Shown here in pieces: positions 35,725 to 45,252 of a stretch of DNA of 64,000 nucleotides. The stretch comes from Chryseobacterium phosphatilyticum. GTDB lineage: Bacteria > Bacteroidota > Bacteroidia > Flavobacteriales > Weeksellaceae. Below the pieces are notes generated by a model. That model did not search any database. It saw nothing but the letters and a program-made list of their open reading frames with translations, and had not been told where the DNA came from. A program made the position numbers and the translations under genes. Numbering within the stretch: position 1 is the stretch's first letter; the number at the start of each line of letters is the position of its first letter. Location of the stretch: the NCBI RefSeq assembly GCF_002899825.2, contig NZ_PPED02000001.1, positions 1,512,023-1,576,022 on the forward strand. Reading direction: 5' to 3'.

Positions 35725-35777
35725 GGCTAAAGCCAATGGAATTTATTTTTTATTTATTGAATGGCTGGGCTAAAGCC
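35725..35777. repeat. GGCTAAAGCC palindrome pair, copy B
   Basis: GGCTAAAGCC at 35725-35734 and 35768-35777, 33 bases apart, in a context (CAATGGAAT) shared with copy C at 48889. Confidence 0.6.
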
Positions 35778-35830
35778 TAACCTATTAATCTTGATATCCG
35801 AATGCATCATAGTTGCTTAACGGCAAGATC

Positions 35831-35914
35831 TTTTATCTTTTATCTTTTATCTTTTATCTTTTATCTTTTATCTTTTATCTTTTATCTTTTATCTTTTATC
35901 TTTTATCTTTTATC
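35831..35914 (+). repeat. tandem repeat, 12 copies of TTTTATC
   Basis: Twelve perfect 7-base units, ending 14 bases before a -7 box (35929-35936) for the lipoprotein gene at 35966. The unit is not a multiple of three, but the array is not coding; copy-number change would alter promoter spacing to any element upstream. Confidence 0.9.
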
Positions 35915-35928
35915 TTTTAGAAAATGAT

Positions 35929-35936
35929 TATATTTG
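35929..35936 (+). promoter_or_regulatory. -7 box for the lipoprotein at 35966
   Basis: TATATTTG matches TAnnTTTG, 29 bases before the ATG. The -33 position falls inside the TTTTATC array. Confidence 0.55.
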
Positions 35937-35965
35937 ATTAACGCCAAACATTAAAAAGTGCTATT

Positions 35966-36175
35966 ATGAAAAAATTATGGACAGGAGCAATTCTGGGACT
36001 CCTTTTTTTGGGAAGTTGTGCTCAAAATAAGGAAAAAAGAGAAGAATTTAAGGACGCCCACAATAAGGATTCTTTAAGAAACAGAATGGGAGATTCTGCG
36101 GTAGCCCATTCCGAGCCGGCTCCGGTAGCTCCGGATACTTCCAAAACAAAAACCGACAGTACAAAAACGAAATAA
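35966..36175 (+). CDS. small lipoprotein, Lys/Thr/Asp-rich
   Basis: 69 residues. Signal MKKLWTGAILGLLFLGSCA with Cys18; the mature part is charged and ends in a Lys/Thr/Ser repeat (DTSKTKTDSTKTK). Same style as the lipoprotein at 35386. It lies just downstream of the 12-copy heptamer array. Function unknown. Confidence 0.65.
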   Translation: MKKLWTGAILGLLFLGSCAQNKEKREEFKDAHNKDSLRNRMGDSAVAHSEPAPVAPDTSKTKTDSTKTK

Positions 36176-36602
36176 AAAACCACAAATCCGCAGAACATCC
36201 GCGGATTTGCACTTAAAAAAACTTGACTGAAAAAAAACCGGGCAATCAACCCCGATTATATTGTGGTGTATATTCCTTACCGGAATATTTTTTCGACAGA
36301 TAAAAGAGGAACCGCAACGATCTCATGGTAACGAGATATTCACGTGTTCCATATGTAAAGTTTCATGGTTTGATTTGCTGCTTAGTTTCCTGTATTACTT
36401 CCCTTATACTTTAGAAAGTACGCCTTCGAAAACAAAAAAACAACCGGAGTATGATAGTTGTTATTCCGTTTAAAACTGTCGCAAAGATAGGATAGCAGCT
36501 GCATTGGGTAAAATAATAGGTTAGTCATTTTCGTGAAAATAGCAAGTCATCATTAAAAAAAAGAATTGCTTTTAATCATTTTCGTGAAAACAGACATCAG
36601 GA
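36176..36602. other. 427-base spacer with hairpins and two palindromes
   Basis: A stem CAAATCCGC (36183-36191)/GCGGATTTG (36201-36209) follows the lipoprotein. Two copies of the 14-base palindrome ATTTTCGTGAAAAT or nearly so lie at 36527 and 36578. A 70-residue frame at 36261-36473 has no supporting features. Confidence 0.45.
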
Positions 36603-38201
36603 TCAGTTTGATTTTTCAGCGTCGAGGTACTTAATATAGGCTGATGGGGAAAAATCTGTAACGGCTTTGAATACCGCAGCAAATTTACTGTGTGAAGAAA
36701 AGCCACATTCATCTGCAAGAATGCTGATTTTATATTGTCTGTATTTCTCATCATTGATCAACTTATCTACAATATAATTGATTCTTAAACGATTGATATA
36801 GGTTTTGAAATCGGCACTTTTATGCTGATTAATTACGTAAGAGAGATACTTTGTATTGGTATTAAGCTCACCTGCCAGGAAAGACAAAGACATTCCTTTG
36901 TTGTTATACAGCTTACCTTTTTCAAAGTCTTCAAGAAGTTCAAGCAATTTAGACTCTGTTTCGAAAGTCATCAGTGAGTCATTCCTTCTTTTGTCAGCTT
37001 CACTATCTTTTTCAGCGACTTCTTCAACAGAAATATTAGCAAACTCAAAATCATGAGATGGTTTAAAAATGTGTACACTTTTTTGGGTAATCGGTCGCAA
37101 TTGGGTTCTTATAATATTTCTGAGTTTTGAACGCTGTCTCTTTTGCTTTGTTCTAAAAAATATGATCAGACCTACCAGTGATATGAACAAGATGATAATT
37201 GCGGTGTTTTTGGCCATATTAAGCTGCCCGCTTTTCTTACCGTTTTTATTAACCGGAGATTCAAGATCTTTAATTCCCAATACCTGATTACGTGCTGCTA
37301 TGCTGTCATAGGCCCTCACATACTTCACAGCATACAAAGAAGCTTTAAAATCATCTCCTACTCCTTCATAGTAATCATTAATATTAGAATATACAGCTTT
37401 TTTAAGTTTAAGGCTACGGGAAGTATCAGCAATTTTCTCAGCTTTTTTAAGGTATAATTCAGCATCTTTCCAGTTTTCCTGCTTCAACCGGATTCCTCCA
37501 AGTCCGTTATAAACCAGTCCCAAAATACAACTCCCTTCCCGAAGTAATTTTTCAGCTTTTCGATAGTAACTTTCGGAAACGGGATAATCATTCAGCTTAA
37601 AGTACACATCACCGAGTAATTGATACGAAGCAGCAACCGTTCTATCTTCCCGCTGACTGTTTATTCTTTCGAAATATTTTAATGAATATTCAATATACTG
37701 AATGGCATTGGTATAGTTCCCCAATTCAATGTCATAATAAGCCATTTCCTGATTAAGCAGACCCGCCATTTCATTTCTTTTTTGAGGATCACTGATCTTC
37801 AGAGAGGCTTCCAGGCCTTTTACAATATATTTTCTTGATCTTTCCTGAAGACCAACCTGCCGGTACTGTTTTGCCAAAAGCCTGCTGATATACGCCAGCC
37901 ATTCCTGATCATTCATCTGAGTGATTAATGAATGGGCATTTTCACTATAGCAAATTGCTTTTTTAAATTCTCCTGTGTAATGATAAAGTTCTGAAGACAG
38001 AATCAGACTTCTCACCTTCTCCAGTGGTTTTTTCGCTGCAATATAAAGGGAGTCCGCAGTTTTGAATGCCTGAGGTAAATTTTTATGAGAAGTAACAACA
38101 GAGGTTCTTTCGCAGATCTGTTCGAAACGATCCTTTTTCTGTGCAAAAATGGGGACTGCAGTAGCAAGTAAAAACAAAAATATCAGTAATCTTTTAGGCA
38201 T
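36603..38201 (-). CDS. TPR-containing AraC-type regulator
   Basis: 532 residues: signal peptide (about 1-20, LLIFLFLLATAVPIFA), TPR-like helical repeats (about 25-300, e.g. LLGDVYFKLNDYPVSESYYR), a membrane helix (about 330-350), and a C-terminal AraC HTH (LSFLAGELNTNTKYLSYVIN, then RQYKISILADECGFSSHSKF and DFSPSAY). The architecture puts the TPR in the periplasm and the DNA-binding part in the cytoplasm, a flavobacterial sensor-regulator type. Target unknown. Confidence 0.87.
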   Translation of the reverse strand: MPKRLLIFLFLLATAVPIFAQKKDRFEQICERTSVVTSHKNLPQAFKTADSLYIAAKKPLEKVRSLILSSELYHYTGEFKKAICYSENAHSLITQMNDQEWLAYISRLLAKQYRQVGLQERSRKYIVKGLEASLKISDPQKRNEMAGLLNQEMAYYDIELGNYTNAIQYIEYSLKYFERINSQREDRTVAASYQLLGDVYFKLNDYPVSESYYRKAEKLLREGSCILGLVYNGLGGIRLKQENWKDAELYLKKAEKIADTSRSLKLKKAVYSNINDYYEGVGDDFKASLYAVKYVRAYDSIAARNQVLGIKDLESPVNKNGKKSGQLNMAKNTAIIILFISLVGLIIFFRTKQKRQRSKLRNIIRTQLRPITQKSVHIFKPSHDFEFANISVEEVAEKDSEADKRRNDSLMTFETESKLLELLEDFEKGKLYNNKGMSLSFLAGELNTNTKYLSYVINQHKSADFKTYINRLRINYIVDKLINDEKYRQYKISILADECGFSSHSKFAAVFKAVTDFSPSAYIKYLDAEKSN

Positions 38202-38468
38202 AAAAAAACAAATTATTATTTTTATAATAATTCATCATTTTTTCATTGGGTGTCTTTTTGTTTTTTACAAAACTACTAATATTTTAGTTTTAATTAAAAT
38301 ATTCTATTGTAATTTAATCATTTAACTAAAAAATCAATTTACATTAATTTTAATAATTAGTTTAAAATAATAAACGATTTTCTTATACACCACTTTAAAC
38401 GTATAGTAAAAACAATCTTATGCAATAATTATTTTTGATATGACCAACTTAGATGTTATCATATTTAT

Positions 38469-38476
38469 TACATTTG
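38469..38476 (+). promoter_or_regulatory. -7 box for the thioredoxin-like protein
   Basis: TACATTTG matches TAnnTTTG, 23 bases before the ATG at 38500. Confidence 0.55.
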
Positions 38477-38499
38477 CAAGGAATGAATAAAAAGTTTTT

Positions 38500-39660
38500 A
38501 TGAAAAAAATAGCATTACTTTCTTCTTTGTTTATAGGAGCTCTGGCTCTGGCGCAGGGAATTAAATTTGAGGACAGCAACTTTGCGTCTATTCTCGCTAA
38601 AGCAAAAAAAGAAAACAAACTTGTATTTGTGGATGCCTATGCATCATGGTGCGGACCTTGTAAACTGATGGTAAAAAATATCTTCCCACTTAAGACTGTA
38701 GGAGATTATTACAACTCGCATTTTATTAATGCAAAGATTGATATGGAGAAAGGAGAAGGTATTGAGCTTGCTAAAAAATATAATGTAAAAGCCTTCCCTA
38801 CGTATCTGTTCATTGATGGAAATGGTGAAGCTGTACACCGAACCTTAGGATATGTTGAAGAAAAAGATTTCATCCAATTTGCTATGGATGCAGGAGATCC
38901 CGGTAAAAGATTAACAGCTTTAAAGCAAAAATTTGAAAATGGAGAGAAAAATCCTGAGTTTTTAAAGAATCTTGCTATGCTTACAATGTATAATGATACA
39001 GATTTTGCAGGTAAAGTGCTGACACGGTATTTCCAACAAAAAACAACACTGGATCAGGAGGATATACAAATGCTTCTGGCTGGCACTCAAAGCACCGAGG
39101 GATCTATGTACAAAATATTTCAGGATAAAAAAGCTGATATTATAAAGCTTATCCCGGAAGATAAATATGAAAAAATCAATAAAAATATCAAGCTCAACAC
39201 AGTATCAAAGAAAGCCTACAATCCAGATACAAAAACCTGGAATGACAGCTACTTTATGAGTGAAACTCAAAAATTCCTGAGCAAGGAAGAAGCAGAAAAA
39301 ATCCTGAAAAGAATGAAAGCCAACAGAGCTTTAAAAAACAAAGATATTCCTGCTTACGAAAAACTTATTCTTGAACTTTATCAGGATACTTCAGCAGCAA
39401 GTTCTGAAGAACTAAACTCTCTGGCCTGGAACTTTTTTGAAAATATAGATAATAAAGCGTCTTTGGCCAAAGCAATTACCTGGGCACAGGAATCGGTAAA
39501 GAAAGATCAGAACTATGCGAATACAGATACCCTGGCTAATCTTTACAATAAGATCGGAGACAAGAAAAATGCAAAGACATGGGCAGAGAAATCTATTGAA
39601 CTGGCAAAAAGCACAGGACAGGATTCAGCAGACACTGAAAAGTTATTGAAAAGCCTCTAA
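38500..39660 (+). CDS. exported thioredoxin-like protein
   Basis: 386 residues: signal peptide (about 1-18), a thioredoxin domain (about 20-130) with the redox site WCGPCK, cis-Pro in FPTYLF, and a long helical C-terminal part (about 140-380) with TPR-like repeats near the end (NTDTLANLYNKIGDKKNAKT). It probably acts on disulfides in the periplasm or outer membrane. Single gene with its own -7 box and terminator. Confidence 0.87.
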   Translation: MKKIALLSSLFIGALALAQGIKFEDSNFASILAKAKKENKLVFVDAYASWCGPCKLMVKNIFPLKTVGDYYNSHFINAKIDMEKGEGIELAKKYNVKAFPTYLFIDGNGEAVHRTLGYVEEKDFIQFAMDAGDPGKRLTALKQKFENGEKNPEFLKNLAMLTMYNDTDFAGKVLTRYFQQKTTLDQEDIQMLLAGTQSTEGSMYKIFQDKKADIIKLIPEDKYEKINKNIKLNTVSKKAYNPDTKTWNDSYFMSETQKFLSKEEAEKILKRMKANRALKNKDIPAYEKLILELYQDTSAASSEELNSLAWNFFENIDNKASLAKAITWAQESVKKDQNYANTDTLANLYNKIGDKKNAKTWAEKSIELAKSTGQDSADTEKLLKSL

Positions 39661-39680
39661 TGGCTGAAATATAAAAAGTA

Positions 39681-39713
39681 AAAACCGCAGAAAGCTATTC
39701 TGCGGTTTTTTAT
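39681..39713 (+). terminator. terminator of the thioredoxin-like gene
   Basis: AAAACCGCAGAA (39681-39692) pairs with TTCTGCGGTTTT (39698-39709), then T residues. Confidence 0.85.
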
Positions 39714-39848
39714 TGTATTATCGTTTTTGAACCTTCCCCTCAAAAATTCCTTGAATTTTTGACACTTCTCCTGAAGAGGGAAATGATCCCATTTTTAAGT
39801 TTGAGATCAAAGAAACTGGAGTATTTAACATTCTTTCCTTTTCGTCTA

Positions 39849-40871
39849 TTAGTATTCAAAAAGAACACTTCCCCAGGTAAATCCGCTTCCGAAAGCTGAA
39901 AGAAGAACAAGGTCTCCTCTTTTGATTTTTCCTTCGTCAATTGCTTCACTTAAAGCAATGGGAATAGAAGCTGCTGTTGTATTTCCGTATTTCTGAATAT
40001 TATTAAAGACTTTATCATCCGGTAACCCAAATTTCTGCTGAACAAACTGTGCAATTCTCAAATTTGCCTGATGAGGAATAAACATATCAAGATCTTCTAC
40101 CGTCTTCCCTGCTTTGTTTAAAGCTTCCATCATAGTTTCCGGGAATCTTGTTACAGCATGCTTGAATACAAAGTTTCCGTTCATAATCGGATATACTTCT
40201 TTATTGGTAACATTCTCCGGTTCTTTTCTCATTCTGTCACTCCATCCGAACTTGGAACCCGGGAATTGTGTACATAATTCATCGGCATATTTCCCTTCAG
40301 AATGCATATTTACAGCTAAAATATCTCCTGCATTTTCATCTTCTGTGGCAGAAAGAACAACAGCTCCCGCTCCATCACCAAAAATAACAGAAACCCCTCT
40401 TCCCTCGTCAGAAAAATCTAATCCGAAAGAATGAACTTCTGCTCCGACAACAAGAATATTCTTGTACATTCCCGACTTTATAAATGCATTGGCTACGCTC
40501 ATAGAATAAACAAACCCCGAACATTGATTTCTTACATCCAAAGCTCCAATGGTATCACATCCAAGCATATCCTGAAGCAATACACCACATCCCGGAAAAT
40601 AATAATCCGGAGAAAGTGTTGCAAAAACAATATAGTCAATATCTTTAGCTGTCAGTCCCGCTTTCTCAAGAGCTTTTTCAGAAGCTTTATATCCAAGATA
40701 TGCTGCTGTCTCCTGGGAATCATTCCTATTTTTACGATGTCTTCTTTCTTTAATACCAGTCCTTTCCGTAATCCATTCATCATTAGTGGTCATCAGTTCT
40801 GCCAGATCATCATTAGTAACAACATTATCTGGCACATAAAATCCTACGCCTTTTATGGTACTTTTAATCAT
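39849..40871 (-). CDS. fabH: beta-ketoacyl-ACP synthase III
   Basis: 340 residues from the Met of MIKSTIKGVGFYVPDNVV; an upstream ATG at 40892 adds seven residues not in the family. Catalytic triad visible: Cys117 (DVRNQCSGF), His in FIPHQANLRI, Asn in YGNTTAASIP. It starts fatty-acid synthesis by joining acetyl- or branched acyl-CoA to malonyl-ACP. A -7 box TATCTTTG lies 19 bases upstream. Divergent from corA with a 73-base spacer. Confidence 0.94.
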   Translation of the reverse strand: MIKSTIKGVGFYVPDNVVTNDDLAELMTTNDEWITERTGIKERRHRKNRNDSQETAAYLGYKASEKALEKAGLTAKDIDYIVFATLSPDYYFPGCGVLLQDMLGCDTIGALDVRNQCSGFVYSMSVANAFIKSGMYKNILVVGAEVHSFGLDFSDEGRGVSVIFGDGAGAVVLSATEDENAGDILAVNMHSEGKYADELCTQFPGSKFGWSDRMRKEPENVTNKEVYPIMNGNFVFKHAVTRFPETMMEALNKAGKTVEDLDMFIPHQANLRIAQFVQQKFGLPDDKVFNNIQKYGNTTAASIPIALSEAIDEGKIKRGDLVLLSAFGSGFTWGSVLFEY

Positions 40872-40889
40872 ATAGTTTTTTAATTTTGG

Positions 40890-40897
40890 CAAAGATA
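40890..40897 (-). promoter_or_regulatory. -7 box for fabH
   Basis: On the minus strand TATCTTTG, 18 bases before the ATG; a TTTTG lies 24 bases further upstream (40922-40925), slightly more than the usual 17-23. Confidence 0.55.
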
Positions 40898-40944
40898 AAA
40901 CTTATTTAAAACATAGTATTTCAAAATATTAGTATTTTTACTTT

Positions 40945-41844
40945 ATGCCAATTGAAACAATATACAGAAGCGCTCACTGTGAGTGGGTAGATGTAGAGGC
41001 TCCTACTGCAGAAGACCTTAAATTTCTTCATGAAAGATATGAGATCAACAATCTCCTTCTGGAAGATACCATGGATCCTAATCACCTTCCAAAATATGAA
41101 GAAGACGGAAATGTAAAATTCTTTCTTCTTCGTGAAAGTACAGAACTGGAAAGAAAAAACCTCAACACGATTAGCGACATCAGTACAAAAATTGGTGTTT
41201 TCTTACTAGGTAACACCATTATTACTGTTCATAGAATGAAAACCAGAAGTATTTCTGAGACCAAGAAAAACATTTCAACAGTTCAGGAAGACATCAGCCC
41301 TCAAAAAGTTCTTTTAATGATTGCTATTCTGATTATGAAAAGTTTTGATGATGAATCTTTAAGTTTATTTGAGACTATGGATAATATTGAGAACGAAATT
41401 TTTCTTAAAAATACAAATCATACGAGCCAGATCAGAAGGTTGTATAAACTGAAGCGAAAATCAGGGTTAAATTCAAGAGTTTTGATTATTTCTACCGATG
41501 CTATTGATAAATTCAGATTACTGGATCTTCAGGATTCTGAAATTGTCGATTTGAAGGATAAGCATAAGGATGTTGTAGCTGATTTTGATCATTTGAATAT
41601 TCAGATCACCAACCTTATTTCGATGTTCCTGGCCTTGTCTGACCAAAAGGCCAATCAGGTTATGAAAGTGCTGGCTATTTATTCGGTTTATTTTTTACCG
41701 ATAACCTTTATCGCCGGTGTATACGGAATGAACTTTGAAAATATGCCTGAACTTCATCATAAGCATGGTTATTTTATTACATTGGGTGTCATGGCAACAG
41801 TTGTGATCAGTACATTTATTTATGTGAGACGCAGACAGTGGTAA
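40945..41844 (+). CDS. corA: CorA-type magnesium transporter
   Basis: 299 residues: a cytoplasmic funnel domain (about 1-235) and two C-terminal membrane helices, the first ending in the signature Gly-Met-Asn (VYGMNFENMP), with a His-rich loop after it (ELHHKHG) and a basic C-terminus. It forms pentameric Mg2+/Co2+ channels in the inner membrane. Divergent from fabH. Confidence 0.93.
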   Translation: MPIETIYRSAHCEWVDVEAPTAEDLKFLHERYEINNLLLEDTMDPNHLPKYEEDGNVKFFLLRESTELERKNLNTISDISTKIGVFLLGNTIITVHRMKTRSISETKKNISTVQEDISPQKVLLMIAILIMKSFDDESLSLFETMDNIENEIFLKNTNHTSQIRRLYKLKRKSGLNSRVLIISTDAIDKFRLLDLQDSEIVDLKDKHKDVVADFDHLNIQITNLISMFLALSDQKANQVMKVLAIYSVYFLPITFIAGVYGMNFENMPELHHKHGYFITLGVMATVVISTFIYVRRRQW

Positions 41845-41981
41845 CTTAAGATAACAGAGTAAAAACAGGATATTACATTTTAAACCAACAGAATTTTATC
41901 TTTTAAGTTTACAAATAAGTACTAATTTAGAGATTGCTTTACCTACTCATCATAAGCCTTTTCTAAAACAGCCATAAAACT

Positions 41982-43568
41982 ATGAACACCGAAGATCTCA
42001 ATACAATTCTGGAAGACGATTCCCTTTCCGGAGAGTCAAAAGATAAACTTGTGGCTCTGCATCAAAATATTTCTACCAAAGAATTTTCTGATCTTCTCGA
42101 TGAGTTTGGTAATCAGTATGTAGAATTCGTACAGGAAGGTGGTGGTGTCTGGGGAAGTGCGTTGGTAGGTTATCTGTATGGACTGGAAATTTTTGGAGTC
42201 CGTTTTTTAAAGGTAGCCGGAACAAGTGCCGGAGCGATTAATACAATGCTCATCGCAGCCTGCAGGACAAAAGAAGAGGCTAAAAGTGATGTTATTAAAG
42301 ACCTATTGTTCAGTTGGGATTTTTCAGATTTCATGGATGGTAAAACGTATGTAAAAACTACGCTTCATGCCATGCTGAACAATAAAAACTTTTTTAAAAT
42401 CAATGCTATTCTGGTGGTCATATTCATTATTATTCTGATCATTACTCCTTTTGCTATTCCTTCAGGAACCATTCTCAATGCTAAACTGATGTTCCTGATT
42501 CCATTAATTCCTGCCTTGATTCTCTTTTTCTGCATTAAAAAGTTGTATAACAATTTCAGAAAAGAAAATAGCGGACTGAATCCCGGAAATGTATTTTTAA
42601 ATACGATGAAGAATGCTCTGGAAGGCTTCGGAGCAAATACTGTAGCCAGTCTCAATGAAAAATTTATCCGGAAAGAATACGATCTTAATCTGAATTACCG
42701 CTACGGAAACAGAGAAGAATATTATACAATAGCTCTTCAGAGTATTGAAAAGATTAAGATTAAAAACCAGGAACATATCGACGAAACCCGATATAAGATG
42801 TTCTATAACAGCGCGATCAATAATGATTATTACAAAAACAATCCCTTTTACCAGCTCAGGTCAGAATACGTTATAGTCACTACCGATATTAATGCTAAAA
42901 TAAAGGTGGAACTTCCTACGATGGCTAATTTATACTGGTCGGAAGAAGAGCTCAAACATGTAAGTCCGGCAGAATTTGTAAGAGCATCCATGTCAGTCCC
43001 TTTCTTTTTTGAACCCTTTCAAAAAGCAATCAACAAGAATGATGATTCTGTAAAATATGCCTGGAAATTCTGGATGGGTACCCAACAGGAAGACATTAAT
43101 CCTGCCGGTGTTTTTATTGATGGTGGCAGTATTTCCAATTTCCCGATCGATCTTTTTCATGCAGATGAAGTTTTCTATCCACGACTTCCTCTGTTTGCAG
43201 TACAGCTTACCAACGATTCTAACATCCTTTCTGAAAGAGGTAAGACAAGTGAGGAAATTATGGCTACTCCTTTCAGTTATGCAGGAAATATCATCAATAC
43301 CTTAAAAGGTTTTAATGATAAGACTTTTCTTACCAAACATAGTTTCTATCGTCTTTACAGCATACAAACCGTTAATTGTGGTACCAGTAGCTGGCTGAAT
43401 TTCTTTATGAAAAAAGAAGAGAAAGAAGATCTCTTCAACAGAGGTTTTCAGGCTGCTCTGGATTTCCTCAATCAGTTTGACTGGGAAAAATACAAATATG
43501 AACGAATGATGCTGACCATGAAGGAGAAAAAAATACTGAAAGAAGAGGATACACCAACGGTGGGGTAA
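41982..43568 (+). CDS. patatin-like phospholipase with inserted membrane helices
   Basis: 528 residues. Catalytic motifs: oxyanion GGGVWG (about 54-59), nucleophile Ser in GTSAGA (about 79-84) and Asp in FIDGGSISN (about 388-396). Between them, at about residues 135-190, there are two strong hydrophobic helices, not usual for simple patatins, which would tether it to the membrane. It probably hydrolyses lipid acyl chains. The orphan gene at 43605 starts 36 bases later. Confidence 0.85.
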   Translation: MNTEDLNTILEDDSLSGESKDKLVALHQNISTKEFSDLLDEFGNQYVEFVQEGGGVWGSALVGYLYGLEIFGVRFLKVAGTSAGAINTMLIAACRTKEEAKSDVIKDLLFSWDFSDFMDGKTYVKTTLHAMLNNKNFFKINAILVVIFIIILIITPFAIPSGTILNAKLMFLIPLIPALILFFCIKKLYNNFRKENSGLNPGNVFLNTMKNALEGFGANTVASLNEKFIRKEYDLNLNYRYGNREEYYTIALQSIEKIKIKNQEHIDETRYKMFYNSAINNDYYKNNPFYQLRSEYVIVTTDINAKIKVELPTMANLYWSEEELKHVSPAEFVRASMSVPFFFEPFQKAINKNDDSVKYAWKFWMGTQQEDINPAGVFIDGGSISNFPIDLFHADEVFYPRLPLFAVQLTNDSNILSERGKTSEEIMATPFSYAGNIINTLKGFNDKTFLTKHSFYRLYSIQTVNCGTSSWLNFFMKKEEKEDLFNRGFQAALDFLNQFDWEKYKYERMMLTMKEKKILKEEDTPTVG

Positions 43569-43604
43569 GGATTTTTTGAGTATATTTATTAAAAAGCTAA
43601 TAAT

Positions 43605-44516
43605 ATGAATAATAACTTATATTGGGTTGTTTATAAAAATATTGAAAAAGAAATAATAGAGTTATCTAATTTAATTCATTTTGATGATACCCAATTAACC
43701 ATTTACTCTGTAAGAATTGCAGAATTATTAATTAGGACAGTTGTTGAAATTGAATCTATCTCAAAGGAGCTCTACTTTTTAAATGGAGGTGAAAAGCCTA
43801 ATGACAATGAATTATATTTTGACACTGATTGTCTAGAGTTTTTAGAAACAAAATGGCTATTAAGCAAAAAAGTAGTTTTTGTATCTGCTGCTAATTTTTA
43901 TTTTCAACAAAATGAAAACAAAATATTAGTACCTCTTAAAAAAGCAAATAAAAGGGGAAGTAGTTCTTCAGATTGGCAAAAAGCATATCAAGCTGTTAAA
44001 CATAATAGAGCTAAGAATCTCACAAAAGGAAATTTAAAATACCTGATTCGCGCTTCTTCTGCACTATATATCTTAAATATTTATTATAAAGATACAAAGT
44101 ATAATTTAGGACATATATCTACTACTAGTTTTGATAACAGTCAAGGTTCTCAAATATTTTCAATTAAGATCCACACTAACAATACCATCAACATAGAAGG
44201 AACTCAAAATAAGGAAGATGATTATGATGAATGTATATACTTAATTCATTCAACGGTAGAATCTAGTGAAGAATTGATAAGTTTGCTTAAAACTGTAAAT
44301 GAAGAAGTTAACGCAAAGGTTTCACCTATTATTCAAGCTATGTATCCTGAACTAAATATTACTAATCTTGATGATATAAATGATGAGGTTACCCCAGGTC
44401 TGAGTACTATAATAGAGCAACATAAGATAGGCATTTTAAGTTCCAAAGCAAAAATGCTGGAGGAGGCATATTCTAAATTACAAAATGAAGCTGTCCCTAA
44501 TAAAAATCAATATTGA
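43605..44516 (+). CDS. AT-rich orphan of unknown function
   Basis: 303 residues, soluble. Base and codon use is clearly more AT-rich than the neighbours (many ATA, TTA, AAT codons), suggesting recent acquisition. A helix with the motif SDWQKAYQAVKHNRAKN (about 124-140) stands out; a W-x-x-A-Y-x-x-V-K-H-x-R pattern of this kind occurs in several uncharacterised phage- or defence-associated proteins. No family could be assigned. Confidence 0.6.
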   Translation: MNNNLYWVVYKNIEKEIIELSNLIHFDDTQLTIYSVRIAELLIRTVVEIESISKELYFLNGGEKPNDNELYFDTDCLEFLETKWLLSKKVVFVSAANFYFQQNENKILVPLKKANKRGSSSSDWQKAYQAVKHNRAKNLTKGNLKYLIRASSALYILNIYYKDTKYNLGHISTTSFDNSQGSQIFSIKIHTNNTINIEGTQNKEDDYDECIYLIHSTVESSEELISLLKTVNEEVNAKVSPIIQAMYPELNITNLDDINDEVTPGLSTIIEQHKIGILSSKAKMLEEAYSKLQNEAVPNKNQY

Positions 44517-44702
44517 ATAATTAATACCGTAAATGCAACATATATATCAATAATACAAATAAAAAAGATCTTTATCCTATTAACCTATAGCATGTTTTTT
44601 TCATGTTTTAACCAGTAGAGAACTGATAAAGACCTATAGTTTTATTTTCAAAGAAGGAATCTATTTTGCAAAGGTTTCAAAATAGACTCCCATTTTTAAT
44701 TT

Positions 44703-45233
44703 TTATAAGTTTTCCAAAAATTCCAGATACATCGGAATACTTTTTTCGATCCACTCGTCTGAGGAATCTCTTTCTATTCCATAATAAACAAAAGGTTCTT
44801 TGTAGTCTGCTTTTATATAATCGAAAGTCAGTTCATAAGGTCGGAAAAGCTCTTTCATTGTATACTTGTATTCTCCGGAAGCTGTATAACTGTTTTCATC
44901 TATTCCTGCGGTAACGGCCAGTGACATTTTCTTTCCTTCAAGTTTATAGCCGCTATTACTGCCATAGGCCCAACCATACAAAATGACCTCATCCAACCAT
45001 TGTTTCAGAAGCGGCGGACTGCTGAACCAGTAAAAAGGAAACTGGAATACGATTTTATCATAAGACTCCATCATTTTCTGTTCCTGTGCCACATTAATTT
45101 TTCCATCGGGATACGCTTCGTACAATTGATGAACAGTATATTTTTCAGGGTATTTTTTTAACTCGTCAATCCATTTTTTATTGATCGCTGATTTTTCAAT
45201 ATCAGGATGTGTAACAATTATTAAGGTCTTCAT
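44703..45233 (-). CDS. NAD(P)H-dependent flavodoxin-fold oxidoreductase
   Basis: 176 residues: flavodoxin start TLIIVTHPDIEKSAINKKW (about 3-21), FMN loop FQFPFYWFSSPPLLKQWLDE (about 80-99), GxxYKLEGKK. Resembles KefF/YwrO/MdaB quinone reductases. Divergent from an HxlR regulator 91 bases away, a common arrangement in which HxlR controls the reductase. Confidence 0.88.
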   Translation of the reverse strand: MKTLIIVTHPDIEKSAINKKWIDELKKYPEKYTVHQLYEAYPDGKINVAQEQKMMESYDKIVFQFPFYWFSSPPLLKQWLDEVILYGWAYGSNSGYKLEGKKMSLAVTAGIDENSYTASGEYKYTMKELFRPYELTFDYIKADYKEPFVYYGIERDSSDEWIEKSIPMYLEFLENL

Positions 45234-45252
45234 TATGTTTAAATTTCTTTGG

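Larger units (their letters stand above)
35608..35965. other. 358-base spacer with repeats
   Basis: Contains the lipoprotein terminator, a GGCTAAAGCC palindrome pair and the 7-base tandem repeat described separately. Confidence 0.5.

Noticed and set aside
35831..35914. CRISPR array
   Set aside because: The repeats are perfect 7-base units with no spacers; it is a simple tandem repeat.
36261..36473. 70-codon frame with a hydrophobic stretch
   Set aside because: Lies in a hairpin-rich spacer, no start signal or family; kept as spacer.
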